DNA of 40,742 bases, from positions 1 through 40,742 of the forward strand of contig JADFYD010000002.1 of assembly GCA_015233235.1 (NCBI GenBank). Reading direction: 5' to 3'. The notes beneath the pieces were generated by a model that saw only the letters and a list, made by a program, of their open reading frames with translations, ran no database searches and was not told the DNA's origin. The position numbers and the translations under genes are program-made. Within the stretch, counting starts at the first letter, position 1; the number at the start of each line of letters is the position of its first letter. Positions 16,332 to 25,661 of the stretch are shown here, one piece after another. Source of the DNA: Candidatus Omnitrophota bacterium (GTDB lineage Bacteria; Omnitrophota; Gorgyraeia; Tantalellales; Tantalellaceae).

Positions 16332-19123
16332 GGCGACAGCAGATTTTTTAAATATTCACCCGTGTAAGACGATGTGTTCTCGGCGACTTCTTCGGGTGTG
16401 CCGGCGGCTACCAGTTGGCCACCCTCTTCGCCGCCTTCCGGTCCCAGGTCGATGATATAGTCCGCGGATTTAATAACGTCAAGGTTGTGTTCTATCACAA
16501 GCATGGTATTTCCCGCATTGACCAGGGCCTGCAGAACGTCCAATAATTTGTCTATGTCGGCGAAATGCAGGCCGGTCGTAGGTTCATCCAGTATATAAAA
16601 TGTTTTTCCCGTGGCTTTTCTTGAAAGTTCTGACGCGAGTTTTATTCTTTGCGCTTCTCCGCCCGACAGAGTCGTTGCCTGCTGACCCAGTCTTATGTAA
16701 CCGAGTCCTACTTCGTGTAAAGTTTTCAATTTATTTTCGATCGGCGTGATGTTTTTAAATACATTCAGCGCTTCCTCCACGCTAAGGTTGAGCGCCTCGG
16801 AAATATTCAACCCCTTATAGCGCACTTCTAGAGTTTGGTCGTTGAATCGTTTCCCGCCACAGACCTGGCATTCTACGTAGACATCAGGCAGGAAATGCAT
16901 TTCTATTTTTTTCATGCCGTCTCCGGTGCAGGCCTCGCACCGGCCGCCTTTTACATTAAAACTGAACCGTCCGGGCCTGTAACCGCGCAATTTTGATTCT
17001 GGGAGCATGCTATAAAGCGTTCTAATGTGATCAAACGCTCCGGTATAGGTCGCCGGATTGGACCGAGGCGTACGCCCTATCGGCGACTGGTCGATGACGA
17101 TCACCTTATCGATATGCTTGATCCCATTGATCTTGGTGTGTTTACCCTGCGTCAGTTTCGAGTGATGCAGCTTGTTTGAAAGCGTGTTAAAAAGTATTTC
17201 ATGCACCAGAGTGCTTTTTCCTGATCCGGAAACGCCCGTAACACATGTAAACACATTAAGAGGTATCCTGATGTCTATATTCTTGAGGTTGTGTTCACGG
17301 GCTCCTAATATATCTATGGTTTTAGACATATCCGCGGGGCGTCTTGATTTCGGTGTTTCGATCTTGAGGTCCCCTTTCAGGTAACGTCCGGTAAGCGAGT
17401 TTGGGTTTTTTATAATATCTCCAAGTGTGCCTTCCGCGACTATTTTGCCTCCGTGTTCGCCCGCGCCAGGCCCAAGGTCCACTATGTGGTCGGCTTTGCG
17501 TATAGTCGCTTCGTCGTGCTCGACCACGATCAGTGTATTGCCGAGATCTCTTAGAGCGACCAATGTATTCAGGAGTTTGGAGTTGTCCTTCTGGTGTAAT
17601 CCGATGCTTGGCTCATCCAGCACATACAATACTCCGACAAGTCCGGCCCCGATCTGTGTAGCTAAACGTATACGTTGGTCTTCGCCGCCGGACAATGTGC
17701 TTGTTTTTCGGTTGAGGGTCAGGTAGTCCAACCCTACATTATGCAGGAAGTCCAGGCGGGCGCTTATTTCCTTGATAGAATCGGCGGCTATTTTTTTATC
17801 CGTTTCATCCAATTTTAAATCCCTGAAGAATTCCCTGGCTTCGCGTATCGAAAATTCCGAAACATCATAAATGTTCTTTCCCGATATATACACGGAAAGC
17901 GATTCCGCTTTTAGCCTGCGCCCGGCGCACGCGGGACAAGGCTGAAACGACATGACACCGCTGATCATTTCTTTAATGTAATCGCTTTCTGTCTGGTAAA
18001 ACCTGCGCTCAAGGTTCTGTATCACGCCTTCAAAATCGTGTTCGGGATCGCCGTAAAGAAGGACATTTTTTTGTTCGGCGGATAAAGTGTTGAACGGTGC
18101 CTCGAAATCTATGTCATGATAACGGGAGACTCGGCGAATTTCACGACGGTAGTAAAGCCACAAGCCTTTGCCGCCTTTACGCCAGGGTACGATCGCCTTT
18201 ATTACGGGTTCTGTCTTGTCCGGGACTACCAGGTCAGGGTCTATTTCCTGCTTATTTCCGAGTCCGTTGCATGCCTGGCAAGCCCCGTATGGGCTATTAA
18301 ACGAAAAATTTCGTGGATCAAGTTTTTCAAAACTTACGCCGCACGGTATACACGCGTTGTGTTCCGAGAACAAGAGTTCGGATAAAGGCTTATTTTGGTC
18401 GTTAAGAACAGCGACCTTTAAAATACCGGCGCCTATCCTCAAGGCCGTTTCCACGGAGTCGGACAAGCGCTGCCGAACGTCTTTTTTTATTGTGAGCCGG
18501 TCCACGACAGCCTCGATGGTGTGTTTGATCTTTTTATTGATGTCGGGTATCTTATCGCCGATATCTATGAGCTCTCCGTCCAAACGCACCCTGATGATTC
18601 CATCTTTACGGATATTTTTCATGATATCAACGTGTTCGCCTTTGCGTCCGGAAACGATAGGCGCCAGCAGCATTGTTTTGGTGTTTTCCGGCATTTCCAG
18701 CAGTCTGTCTACGATCTGCTGAGATGATTGTCTTGAGATGTTTTTGCCGCACTTGGGGCACTTTTGGCGGCCGATCCTGGCGAAAAGTACACGGAAATAG
18801 TCATATATCTCGGTCTGTGTGCCTACAATCGAGCGCGGGTTCTTCCCTCCCCTGCGCTGCTCTATGCTGATAGCCGGAGAAAGCCCGTCTATGGAGTCTA
18901 CATGCGGTTTTTGAAGCTGTTCCAGGAACTGTCTGGCGTAGCTTGAAAGCGACTCAACATAACGCCTTTGTCCCTCAGCGTAAATAGTATCAAAAGCTAA
19001 TGAGGACTTTCCTGATCCTGATAATCCGGTGATTATGCAAAGTGTATCGCGCGGTATTTTTAAGTCGATGTTTTTAAGGTTATGTTCTTTCGCGCCTTTT
19101 ATGATTATAAATTCTTTTGCCAT
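16319..19123 (-). CDS. uvrA: excinuclease ABC subunit A
   Basis: UvrA is the damage-scanning ATPase of nucleotide excision repair. The 934-residue product has two ABC ATPase modules with Walker A motifs [34 protein letters not shown] (N-terminal) and [17 protein letters not shown] (about residue 625). Two LSGGE signatures are present ([14 protein letters not shown] and [14 protein letters not shown]). The zinc fingers are intact: CIPC...CQAC and CEAC...CQVC. I start it at [21 protein letters not shown] (19123), as in UvrA proteins generally. The ORF-track extension to 19177 adds 18 residues with no homology. No Shine-Dalgarno is present, and the promoter -10 lies six bases upstream, so the mRNA is probably leaderless. 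Confidence 0.97.
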   Translation of the reverse strand: MAKEFIIIKGAKEHNLKNIDLKIPRDTLCIITGLSGSGKSSLAFDTIYAEGQRRYVESLSSYARQFLEQLQKPHVDSIDGLSPAISIEQRRGGKNPRSIVGTQTEIYDYFRVLFARIGRQKCPKCGKNISRQSSQQIVDRLLEMPENTKTMLLAPIVSGRKGEHVDIMKNIRKDGIIRVRLDGELIDIGDKIPDINKKIKHTIEAVVDRLTIKKDVRQRLSDSVETALRIGAGILKVAVLNDQNKPLSELLFSEHNACIPCGVSFEKLDPRNFSFNSPYGACQACNGLGNKQEIDPDLVVPDKTEPVIKAIVPWRKGGKGLWLYYRREIRRVSRYHDIDFEAPFNTLSAEQKNVLLYGDPEHDFEGVIQNLERRFYQTESDYIKEMISGVMSFQPCPACAGRRLKAESLSVYISGKNIYDVSEFSIREAREFFRDLKLDETDKKIAADSIKEISARLDFLHNVGLDYLTLNRKTSTLSGGEDQRIRLATQIGAGLVGVLYVLDEPSIGLHQKDNSKLLNTLVALRDLGNTLIVVEHDEATIRKADHIVDLGPGAGEHGGKIVAEGTLGDIIKNPNSLTGRYLKGDLKIETPKSRRPADMSKTIDILGAREHNLKNIDIRIPLNVFTCVTGVSGSGKSTLVHEILFNTLSNKLHHSKLTQGKHTKINGIKHIDKVIVIDQSPIGRTPRSNPATYTGAFDHIRTLYSMLPESKLRGYRPGRFSFNVKGGRCEACTGDGMKKIEMHFLPDVYVECQVCGGKRFNDQTLEVRYKGLNISEALNLSVEEALNVFKNITPIENKLKTLHEVGLGYIRLGQQATTLSGGEAQRIKLASELSRKATGKTFYILDEPTTGLHFADIDKLLDVLQALVNAGNTMLVIEHNLDVIKSADYIIDLGPEGGEEGGQLVAAGTPEEVAENTSSYTGEYLKNLLSPLHK

Positions 19124-19129
19124 TCGTGA

Positions 19130-19158
19130 ATTGTAGCACATTTTCGTGTCGGTGTCAT
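19130..19158 (-). promoter_or_regulatory. uvrA promoter, predicted leaderless start
   Basis: On the minus strand, ATGACA and TACAAT (each 5 of 6 consensus) are separated by 17 bases. TACAAT is followed by six bases and then the uvrA ATG, so transcription would start at or next to the start codon. No SOS (LexA) box is recognisable. Confidence 0.65.
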
Positions 19159-19202
19159 ACCACAATTTGTAACGCACATGTTCGCGTTTAATGAAAATTA
19201 AT

Positions 19203-19230
19203 TTGATAACCGCTAAATCTAGCGTATAAT
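19203..19230 (+). promoter_or_regulatory. sigma70-type promoter for the XRE-cupin gene
   Basis: TTGATA, a 16-base spacer and TATAAT lie 28 bases before the ATG, divergent from the uvrA promoter. Confidence 0.7.
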
Positions 19231-19258
19231 ATGTTAATTAAAATTACCGGAGGGAGCC

Positions 19259-19801
19259 ATGAAAATCGGGAATAAGATCAAGGCGATACGCAAAGAAAAA
19301 CACATCACTCTTTTGGAGCTTTCAAAAGAAAGCGGCGTCGCGCTGGCCACTCTTTCCCGCATTGAGAATAACAAAATGCTTGGCACCATTAAGGCGCATG
19401 ACAGCATATGCAAGGCGTTAGGCGTAAATCTCGCGGATATTTACAAGGAAGTTGAAAATGAGTCAAAAATGGTCGAAAATGTCCCAAAAATGAACCGCGC
19501 GGAACATTTTGTGCAGGCTAAAAAAGCGAAATACGAGCTCCTTGTGGCGAACACCAAAGGCAAAAAAATGTTTCCGATCATGGTGACTGTTGAGCGCGGC
19601 GGTGAAACTCATGAAAAACAAAGTGATCCGGGCACCGAAAAATTTCTCTATATTTTTTCCGGATCGTTGCACGTAACTGTTGGAAAGGAAGAATATACGT
19701 TAAAAAAAGGTGACAGCCTATACTTCGACGCCTCCCTCCCCCACACCCTGAAAAACCCTTCCCCGTCAAAAGCCGAAGCGATCTATATCATTTCGAGTTA
19801 A
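19259..19801 (+). CDS. XRE-family transcriptional regulator with C-terminal cupin
   Basis: This 180-residue protein has an HTH_3 (XRE/Cro) domain at residues 4-62 (IGNKIKAIRKEKHITLLELSKESGVALATLSRIENNK). A cupin_2 barrel occupies about 105-178 (TEKFLYIFSGSLHVTVGKEEYTLKKGDSLYFDASLPHTLKNPS). In this class the cupin senses a small ligand and the HTH regulates nearby or metabolic genes; the ligand is unknown here. The PHTLKN histidine remains, but other metal ligands of enzymatic cupins are not obvious. GGAGG precedes the ATG at good distance. It is divergent from uvrA and not visibly tied to other genes. Confidence 0.9.
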   Translation: MKIGNKIKAIRKEKHITLLELSKESGVALATLSRIENNKMLGTIKAHDSICKALGVNLADIYKEVENESKMVENVPKMNRAEHFVQAKKAKYELLVANTKGKKMFPIMVTVERGGETHEKQSDPGTEKFLYIFSGSLHVTVGKEEYTLKKGDSLYFDASLPHTLKNPSPSKAEAIYIISS

Positions 19802-19846
19802 TTGTTATGCAGAAGTGACGGAATGTTTGAGCACCGCAGAGTCGGC

Positions 19847-20001
19847 GCCACGGCGGGTGGCAAACGCGAAGTCTGAGCGACGAAAAAATCGATGCGAGCG
19901 CTTAAATAACGAGACTTCTCTGAAGTTCTTCGCCTGCAGAGTAATTAGCGAGTCCGATTTTTGAGGAGCGATGACGAGCGGTTGACAGGACCCGCCGCGG
20001 C
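19847..20001. repeat. 155-bp imperfect palindrome in the intergenic region
   Basis: GCCACGGCGGGT at the left is inverted as ACCCGCCGCGGC at the right with one mismatch. Inside, GACGAAAAAATCG and CGATTTTTGAGGAG also face each other. It fills most of the 219-base gap between the convergent XRE-cupin and HD-GYP genes. It has no coding frame and no clear U-tract, so I read it as a MITE/REP-like element or structured RNA rather than a plain terminator. Confidence 0.55.
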
Positions 20002-20020
20002 GATAACTTTTGGTATGTAA

Positions 20021-21331
20021 TTATAGTTTCCCTTTGCGGTATGCTAGTAGGAATGCGCTGACGATGATGGGGTCGAATTGTGTGCCCGAGTTATCACTCA
20101 CGATCTGGACGGCCACCTCTTTCAACTGGGCCTGTCTGTAGGGTCGGTCGCTGGTTATAGCGTCGAAAGTATCGGCGACGGCTATTATGCGGGAGATAAA
20201 TGGTATGTCATCCCCTTTTAGCCCGTCCGGATATCCTTTTCCATCGAATCTTTCATGGTGTGCCCTGATCTCGCGGGCTATTTCCCCGAGTTCGCGTATC
20301 GGGGCAAGTATGATAGCGCCGACTATCGTGTGTTCTTTAACTTTCTCATATTCCTGTTTTGTAAGTGCGGCGGTCTTTTTGAGTATACTGTCGGGCACGC
20401 CGATTTTTCCGACATCATGCAAAAGCGAAGCTACATGTAAAGTTTCCTTGAAATTCGAGTATTGTTTAGCTTCCGGCAAAGATTCCAGTTCCTCAGAAAT
20501 GATCTGGGCATAGCGTGTGACCCGTTCGGTGTGGCCGTGTGTATAAGCGTCACGCGCGTCTATTGCCGCAGCTAGTGAAATTGCGGTATGCAGAAAAAGA
20601 CTGTGTTCCCGAGCGTACAGCAGTTGTACTTCCTCGATGCGTCGGTTCAATTCCTGTATAAGCTGCGCGTTCGAAAGCGCCATACCGACGTCGTTCGCGA
20701 GTGTAGTAAAAAAACTTATCTCTTGCCGTGAAAACTTTTTATTGGAGATCTTTCTGCCAAGGAGAAGGACACCTAAGATCCTTTTTTTGTGATATACGGG
20801 CACACAGAGAACAGACTTTAAAAGCTCCATCTGTTTTATGACTTCGGGTATAAGTACCATTAGCTCATTATCGTCTTTAATGCTGGGGTCGTTCGATAGA
20901 TTAAGCTTGAGTTCCTTTAGCGTCAGGGCTCCCGATGAATTGATCTTGAAGTTGTGTCGCTCGTTGAAAACGCGTATAAGTGGATTATCTTCCATAATGC
21001 GTATAAAACCGACAGGGATCTTATTGCCCGTAAGCCCCTTGCTGTCAACCAGGGAAAAATAATTCTTAGTATCGGAGTAAACCAGCATCGCAGTGTGAGA
21101 AGTGCGGACTTGTTCGTCGATAGTGCGGACTATCATTCTGATCAGGTGCTCTGGCCTTTTGAACCTTATCATGTTCTTCGAGGCTTCTTCGAGCATGTAC
21201 TGATAATCAAGTTCCGGTTCTGGCCGTACGGCTGGCTGTTTTTCCGGGAATGAAGGCAGGCCGTTCGGGCCTTTCTTCATGTTCTTTACCAGCCAATCCT
21301 CGATCTTTTGCCACTCGTTCTTATTTATCAT
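20021..21331 (-). CDS. GAF-HD-GYP protein, predicted cyclic-di-GMP phosphodiesterase
   Basis: This protein of about 436 residues ends in a full HD-GYP domain. Signatures are GHTERVTRYAQ, LLHDVGKIGVPDSILKK (His305-Asp306), HTIVGAIIL, HHERFDGKGYPDGLKGDDIP and AVADTFDAITSDRPYR. The family hydrolyses cyclic di-GMP at a two- or three-metal site. The middle part (about residues 55-225) is a GAF-type sensor (VLCVPVYHKKRILGVLLLGRKISNKKFSRQEISFFTTLANDVGMALSNAQL). There is no receiver domain and no membrane segment. The longest frame begins at TTG 21370; I prefer ATG 21331 (MINKNEWQKIEDW), without strong SD support for either. It is the last gene of the signalling operon, after two receivers. Confidence 0.9.
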   Translation of the reverse strand: MINKNEWQKIEDWLVKNMKKGPNGLPSFPEKQPAVRPEPELDYQYMLEEASKNMIRFKRPEHLIRMIVRTIDEQVRTSHTAMLVYSDTKNYFSLVDSKGLTGNKIPVGFIRIMEDNPLIRVFNERHNFKINSSGALTLKELKLNLSNDPSIKDDNELMVLIPEVIKQMELLKSVLCVPVYHKKRILGVLLLGRKISNKKFSRQEISFFTTLANDVGMALSNAQLIQELNRRIEEVQLLYAREHSLFLHTAISLAAAIDARDAYTHGHTERVTRYAQIISEELESLPEAKQYSNFKETLHVASLLHDVGKIGVPDSILKKTAALTKQEYEKVKEHTIVGAIILAPIRELGEIAREIRAHHERFDGKGYPDGLKGDDIPFISRIIAVADTFDAITSDRPYRQAQLKEVAVQIVSDNSGTQFDPIIVSAFLLAYRKGKL

Positions 21332-21384
21332 AGATTGTCCCGCATATCCATTATATATAAGAGAAGACAAAAATCTACTTCAAT

Positions 21385-21765
21385 CTACTTCTTTTTAGTT
21401 TCATCCAGCATTTGGGCGGCGAGCAAGACCGCTCTTTCAAGGTTTTCGAGAAGAAGAGGTTTTGTTATGTAATCTCTGGCCCCGTTCGAGCGTGCTTCTT
21501 TGATCTTAGCGGTATCGTCTATGGCAGTCACCATGATCACCCTGCTTCTGATCTTTCGTCTGGTCAACTCTTTGAGGGTTTGCATACCATCCATAACAGG
21601 CATCAGCATATCCAAAAGAATTACGTCGGGACTCGACGACTGAGCGAGGCCCAAAGCTTCACTGCCGTTATACGCGCAGCAAACGTCAAAATTTCTTTCC
21701 TCGAAAAAACTTTTCACAAAATCACAGATCTCAACTTCGTCGTCGACGACCATTAGTTTGTACAT
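21385..21765 (-). CDS. single-domain response regulator (CheY-like), copy 2 of 2
   Basis: This 126-residue protein is only a receiver domain. The acidic pair is in MVVDDEVEICDF, the phospho-acceptor Asp in VILLDMLMPVMDG, the switch Thr in VIMVTAIDD and the Lys in DYITKPLLLENLE. With no output domain it must act by protein contact, or pass phosphate on. It sits 17 bases after the first receiver and just before the HD-GYP gene, so the HD-GYP protein is the natural candidate partner. AAGGAAGG upstream gives a good ribosome binding site. Confidence 0.93.
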   Translation of the reverse strand: MYKLMVVDDEVEICDFVKSFFEERNFDVCCAYNGSEALGLAQSSSPDVILLDMLMPVMDGMQTLKELTRRKIRSRVIMVTAIDDTAKIKEARSNGARDYITKPLLLENLERAVLLAAQMLDETKKK

Positions 21766-21782
21766 AAACCTTCCTTTCTTTT

Positions 21783-22160
21783 TTACGACTTCAGACAGTC
21801 ATTTATTATAGTCTCAAGGTGTTTGATACTTACTATGGGTTTTTCCACATAGGCACAGGCGCCTTTTTTCAAGAGATTAAGCGAATTTACGGCGGAGTCA
21901 TTAAAGGCTGTGATAATAATAACTTTCACCGTGGGGTCTATTTTAAGCATTTTTTCCATAAGTTCATCCCCATGCATGCCGGGTATCTTAAAATCCAGCA
22001 AGACAACCGAATATTTGTTTTTTTCGAATTTAGATAACGCGTCCATTGGAGTTTGAGCTGTGTCGATAGGATATCCCCTGGCACTGAAATACTCGAAAAT
22101 AAAATCCGCGAAATTAACTTCGTCGTCTACTGCCAGTATCTTGATTTCGTTCGGTGTCAT
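21783..22160 (-). CDS. single-domain response regulator, copy 1 of 2
   Basis: This 125-residue receiver domain carries AVDDEVNFADF (acidic pair), VVLLDFKIPGMHGDEL (phospho-acceptor Asp), VIIITAFND (Thr) and AYVEKPIV (Lys). I start at ATG 22160 (MTPNEIKILAVDDE) because AGGGG lies four bases upstream. The 22-residue extension in the ORF track overlaps the kinase gene and does not look like receiver sequence. The start lies 13 bases after the kinase stop, so kinase and regulator are a cognate pair by position. It differs clearly from the second receiver, so this is not a recent duplication. Confidence 0.93.
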   Translation of the reverse strand: MTPNEIKILAVDDEVNFADFIFEYFSARGYPIDTAQTPMDALSKFEKNKYSVVLLDFKIPGMHGDELMEKMLKIDPTVKVIIITAFNDSAVNSLNLLKKGACAYVEKPIVSIKHLETIINDCLKS

Positions 22161-22173
22161 TTTTCCCCTGTAT

Positions 22174-24336
22174 TCAATTATGCCCGTTTGGTGACGAGCG
22201 GAACATAAGATGTACCGTTGTGCCATTTCCCGGCTCGCTATCTACCGAAATAGTGCCATTATTTCTTTCCACAACCTGTTTTACAATGAATAGTCCAAGG
22301 CCCGTACCTTTTCCCGGGTCTTTCGTCGTGTAAAATGGGTCAAATATGCGCGACAATACTTTTTTTTCAATGCCGCTTCCGGTATCTGATATGTCTATAT
22401 AAACCCTTTCGAACCGCCGTTCTGCCGTGATGGTGATACGTCCTTCGCTCTGCATGGCCTGCGCGGCGTTCCGTAAAATATTAAAAAATATCTCCTGAAG
22501 TTGTTTTCTGTCGGCCGATATCATTTTTGCGTCGTCCGCGATCCGTTTTTCGATATTAATTTTGTCCATGCGGAGATCGTATTGTAAAAGAGAAAGCACT
22601 TCGTCGACCTCTTTTTCGACCTCGACGTTGTTCTCGATCTCGCCTTTGGGAGGTTTTGAGAAAGCTGAAAGTTTTTTGGTGATCGCTGTCGCCCTGTCAG
22701 TCTCTTTTATTACCTTATCCATGATAACAGCCGCTTTTTCAAGGATCTCCTCGCGTGTTTTTGCGGCGTAGATACCGTCTTTCGCGTTCAGGATAAAAAG
22801 TTCGCATTGGCCACGGATGATCCCGAGCGGGTTACAGATCTCATGATTAATACCAGCGGACAACGTACCTATAACAGCCATTTTCTCCCGTTGGGCCGCC
22901 TGCGCCTGCGACCGGCTGAGGTCGTTTACAAGACGAGCGTTAGCGATAGCGATGGAGATCGTCTTTGAGAGTGGTACCAGGATATCTATGTCATCGTTAT
23001 TGAAATTATCATCAGATTTCTTTTTGCCCAGCAAAAGCAAGCCAAGTACCTCATTTTGATGTATTAGCGGAAAAATTATGTCCGTACGCGATTCTGCCAT
23101 GAATTCCTGTATGCCGCCAGGGATCGATATGGGCTTACCGTTTTTCTCTTTATATATGAAAGGTTGATCTTCGCTGAGAATGCTATTCCAGAAAAGGGAA
23201 TTATCCTTCATTTCCCATTGCGTTTTTCCAGTAAAATTCGATCCCGCAGCTACGGAGAAAATATTCTCGCCCTTGTCATACAAAAGGATGGCAGCATTTT
23301 CTAGCCGCAATACTTCGGCAAGTTTGTTTACTGTAAGTTCGACTAACTCCTTAAGCTCCAGTACACTCAGCACTTCGCCCGTGAATGTTTTGAGTAGGTG
23401 CCGGTAATCATACTTTTTTTGAAAAAGAAATTTGTCGGTGATATTGACAAGTAACTTTTCCAGGGGTTTATATAGAAAAACCAACAGGATCACAGGCGGA
23501 ACAAATGAAATGAATTTGTTATTGAAGATATTCTCAAAATAAGCTGAGCACAATGAAACGATGGAGGCGAATACAAAATAAAAACAGACAAGCAGTCCTG
23601 CAAAAACGATTGTTTTTTTGATGATGATAGAAATATCCATAACGCGATGTCTTATGATGGCATAAGCCACTACCAGCGGATACAATGCAACTAAAAAATT
23701 CGTATATGGATACATGTCTAAATGAAAAGCGGATAAAAAAAGCGGGTTAGTACCGAGCCAGCCAAAGCCGACGCCAATTATCAGGTATCTAAGTTTATTG
23801 CGGTATTCACCGCTGGAGTTTTTTAAGGCATTCAGCAACAAAAAGAAGCCGTACCCAAGTGTTATCCAAAAAAATCCGATATAAAACACGAAAAAAAGCG
23901 GGTTTTTGTATTTAAGGGCGTCTATCCAATAGAATTTGCCAAAAACAAGCCTGATATCACCCAAAAAATACCTTGATGACTTATACCAGTTAAAAAAGCT
24001 GAAAACTAACGCTGCGAAATATACCAGAAAAATTAACGCCTTGCGATTGATCTTAAGGTAGGAAACTATGAAATGTGAAAAAAATGCGATCGCGAAAAAA
24101 GCCCCCATATACGCGATCTTCCACCAGAAAAAACCTTGCGCATATGAATCTTTTGGGTATGCGCTGAACATGAACGCGCCCAGTTGCCAAACAGTACTGC
24201 TGAGGGTGAACCCGGCAAATGTGAGTATAGACACCTGCTTTCTGCCTTTCGATACGAGGAGAAAAACCGTAATGGCAAAACTGCTTATGATGCCGAGTAA
24301 ACATGAAAAGCGGAAGGTGTCAATTGGATTCAGCAT
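22174..24336 (-). CDS. membrane histidine kinase: 7-8 TM sensor, GAF, HisKA, HATPase
   Basis: This 720-residue kinase begins with about 300 residues of hydrophobic helices (LLGIISSFAITVFLLV, FAIAFFSHFIVSYL, ALIFLVYFAALVFSFF and so on), resembling the 7TM-type kinase input region. A GAF domain at about 330-470 (DIIFPLIHQNEVLGLLLLGKKKSDDNFNNDDIDILVPLSKTISIAIANARLV) follows. The HisKA H-box is GTLSAGINHEICNPLGIIRG with His498. The ATPase shows the N box (IFFNILRNAAQAM), G1 (DTGSGIEKKVLSRIFDPFYTTK) and G2 (GKGTGLGLFIVKQVVERNNG). The start codon follows the GMC stop by one base, so translation is coupled. The signal may be lipophilic or redox-linked given the neighbouring enzymes; that is inference. 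Confidence 0.93.
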   Translation of the reverse strand: MLNPIDTFRFSCLLGIISSFAITVFLLVSKGRKQVSILTFAGFTLSSTVWQLGAFMFSAYPKDSYAQGFFWWKIAYMGAFFAIAFFSHFIVSYLKINRKALIFLVYFAALVFSFFNWYKSSRYFLGDIRLVFGKFYWIDALKYKNPLFFVFYIGFFWITLGYGFFLLLNALKNSSGEYRNKLRYLIIGVGFGWLGTNPLFLSAFHLDMYPYTNFLVALYPLVVAYAIIRHRVMDISIIIKKTIVFAGLLVCFYFVFASIVSLCSAYFENIFNNKFISFVPPVILLVFLYKPLEKLLVNITDKFLFQKKYDYRHLLKTFTGEVLSVLELKELVELTVNKLAEVLRLENAAILLYDKGENIFSVAAGSNFTGKTQWEMKDNSLFWNSILSEDQPFIYKEKNGKPISIPGGIQEFMAESRTDIIFPLIHQNEVLGLLLLGKKKSDDNFNNDDIDILVPLSKTISIAIANARLVNDLSRSQAQAAQREKMAVIGTLSAGINHEICNPLGIIRGQCELFILNAKDGIYAAKTREEILEKAAVIMDKVIKETDRATAITKKLSAFSKPPKGEIENNVEVEKEVDEVLSLLQYDLRMDKINIEKRIADDAKMISADRKQLQEIFFNILRNAAQAMQSEGRITITAERRFERVYIDISDTGSGIEKKVLSRIFDPFYTTKDPGKGTGLGLFIVKQVVERNNGTISVDSEPGNGTTVHLMFRSSPNGHN

Positions 24337-24337
24337 T

Positions 24338-25630
24338 TTACCGGGTCTTCTCCAAACTTTTAGCGAGCCTTTTTGCCAGTGCGACTATCGTTACGATAGG
24401 CGGAGCGCCGGGTGATTCAGGAAGCACACTGGCATCGCATACATATAAATTCTTGATCTCTGTCTCCAAGTTGTTGTCTACCACCCTACCGATTGCCGCC
24501 GTTCCGCCCGGATGAGCCGATCTTGTCCCGGTAAAAATGATATCGCCGTCCCGTACCCCTGCTTTTAGCAATATTTCTCTGGAAACGGTCGCTCCCTTGT
24601 GAAGTTTATCGTTGTCACGGGCTGTGGGTTTTTTGCTGAACGTTTCATTTGAATTAACGACCCCGGTTTCATCATCTTTGATCTTCACCATTATGCCCAA
24701 CAGGTCCTTATACCGGAATGCTTTAAGTTGTTTTCTTTTCGATAACACCCACCTGGCAACAAGCGGCACGTCGATGTAAGGCGCCATAATAAAGCCGTCA
24801 CTTTGTTGAAATTTGGTGCTCAAACATGCCATTGACGGTTCTTTCCATAAGTTTATGTTTTCATCTTTCATGATGCCGTATGTGACCGTGAATAAGTCGG
24901 AAAAAAAATGCGTCCCGGCATTTTTAATTCCGCTTCGTTGCAGTATCACCGGACTTGAGATCCCCCCCGCCGCTAAGACGACGGTATCGGCAAAGATCTT
25001 TAATCGACCGTCGGTTGTCTCGGCCACTACACCAACGGCCTTTTTTTTATGGATGGCGACAGATTTAACATTTGCGCCGGTGATTAAACGCGTTCCATGC
25101 TTACGTGCTTCGGCGACGAAAAAAAGCGAGGACCACTTCGCTCCGGTCTTGCATCCGAGAACACATACGCCGCATGAGGTGCATTTATCTGGATTTATGA
25201 ACTTAGGCATAGGGCCCATTTCGTACCCCAGTTTATTGGATGAATCCATTATGAGGCGGGAACCCGATCCTATAAGTTTGTTCGAGAGTTTCTGTACATT
25301 AAGGTCCTTTTCGGCGGATTCAAATTCGCGCGATAGGTCGATGCCTTTGTCCCGGAACACTTTTTCGAGTGTCCTGACACCATTTCCGCAGCTTACTACG
25401 GTTGTCCCGCCGACCATGAGTGTCCTATAGACGATCGTGCCTTCTTTGCTTGTTCTTAGGGCGCATTTATCGTAGTGGCTCAACACGGCATCTCGTATCG
25501 AACCAAGATCCTTAGGGGGCATCCCCCTTTCTAAAAGAATTACCTTTCTGCCTTTTTTGGAGAGTTCCTTAGCGACAGTCGCACCGCCGGCCCCGCTGCC
25601 CACAACCACTACGTCAGTTTTTATTTTCAT
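24338..25630 (-). CDS. GMC-family oxidoreductase with CxxCxxCxxxC motif (paralog 1)
   Basis: This 430-residue flavoprotein has the FAD Rossmann motif VVVGSGAGGATVAKELSKKGRKVILLERG at residues 7-36. The GMC C-terminal domain carries the catalytic-type histidine (SAHPGGTAAIG, His373) and the closing LYVCDASVLPESPGAPPIVTIVALAKRLA. A Cys motif CTSCGVCVLGCKTGAKW (Cys150, 153, 156, 160) resembles the CGxCxxGCxxGxK signature I recall from long-chain fatty alcohol oxidases, and the spacing could also ligate a 4Fe-4S cluster. At 430 residues it is shorter than typical GMC enzymes (over 500). No signal peptide is present. The substrate is probably a long-chain or lipophilic alcohol (inference). It lies 31 bases after the reductase gene and is coupled to the kinase gene. 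Confidence 0.87.
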   Translation of the reverse strand: MKIKTDVVVVGSGAGGATVAKELSKKGRKVILLERGMPPKDLGSIRDAVLSHYDKCALRTSKEGTIVYRTLMVGGTTVVSCGNGVRTLEKVFRDKGIDLSREFESAEKDLNVQKLSNKLIGSGSRLIMDSSNKLGYEMGPMPKFINPDKCTSCGVCVLGCKTGAKWSSLFFVAEARKHGTRLITGANVKSVAIHKKKAVGVVAETTDGRLKIFADTVVLAAGGISSPVILQRSGIKNAGTHFFSDLFTVTYGIMKDENINLWKEPSMACLSTKFQQSDGFIMAPYIDVPLVARWVLSKRKQLKAFRYKDLLGIMVKIKDDETGVVNSNETFSKKPTARDNDKLHKGATVSREILLKAGVRDGDIIFTGTRSAHPGGTAAIGRVVDNNLETEIKNLYVCDASVLPESPGAPPIVTIVALAKRLAKSLEKTR

Positions 25631-25661
25631 TGGCCCACCTATTTGTGAAATGTCTGATCAT

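Noticed and set aside
19124-19177. Longer uvrA start ([18 protein letters not shown] extension)
   Set aside because: No ribosome binding site, no homology to UvrA N-termini, and it would overlap the -10 and -35 boxes.
24813-25430. 205-residue plus-strand ORF opposite the GMC gene
   Set aside because: Shadow frame of a well-supported GMC coding sequence; no family features.
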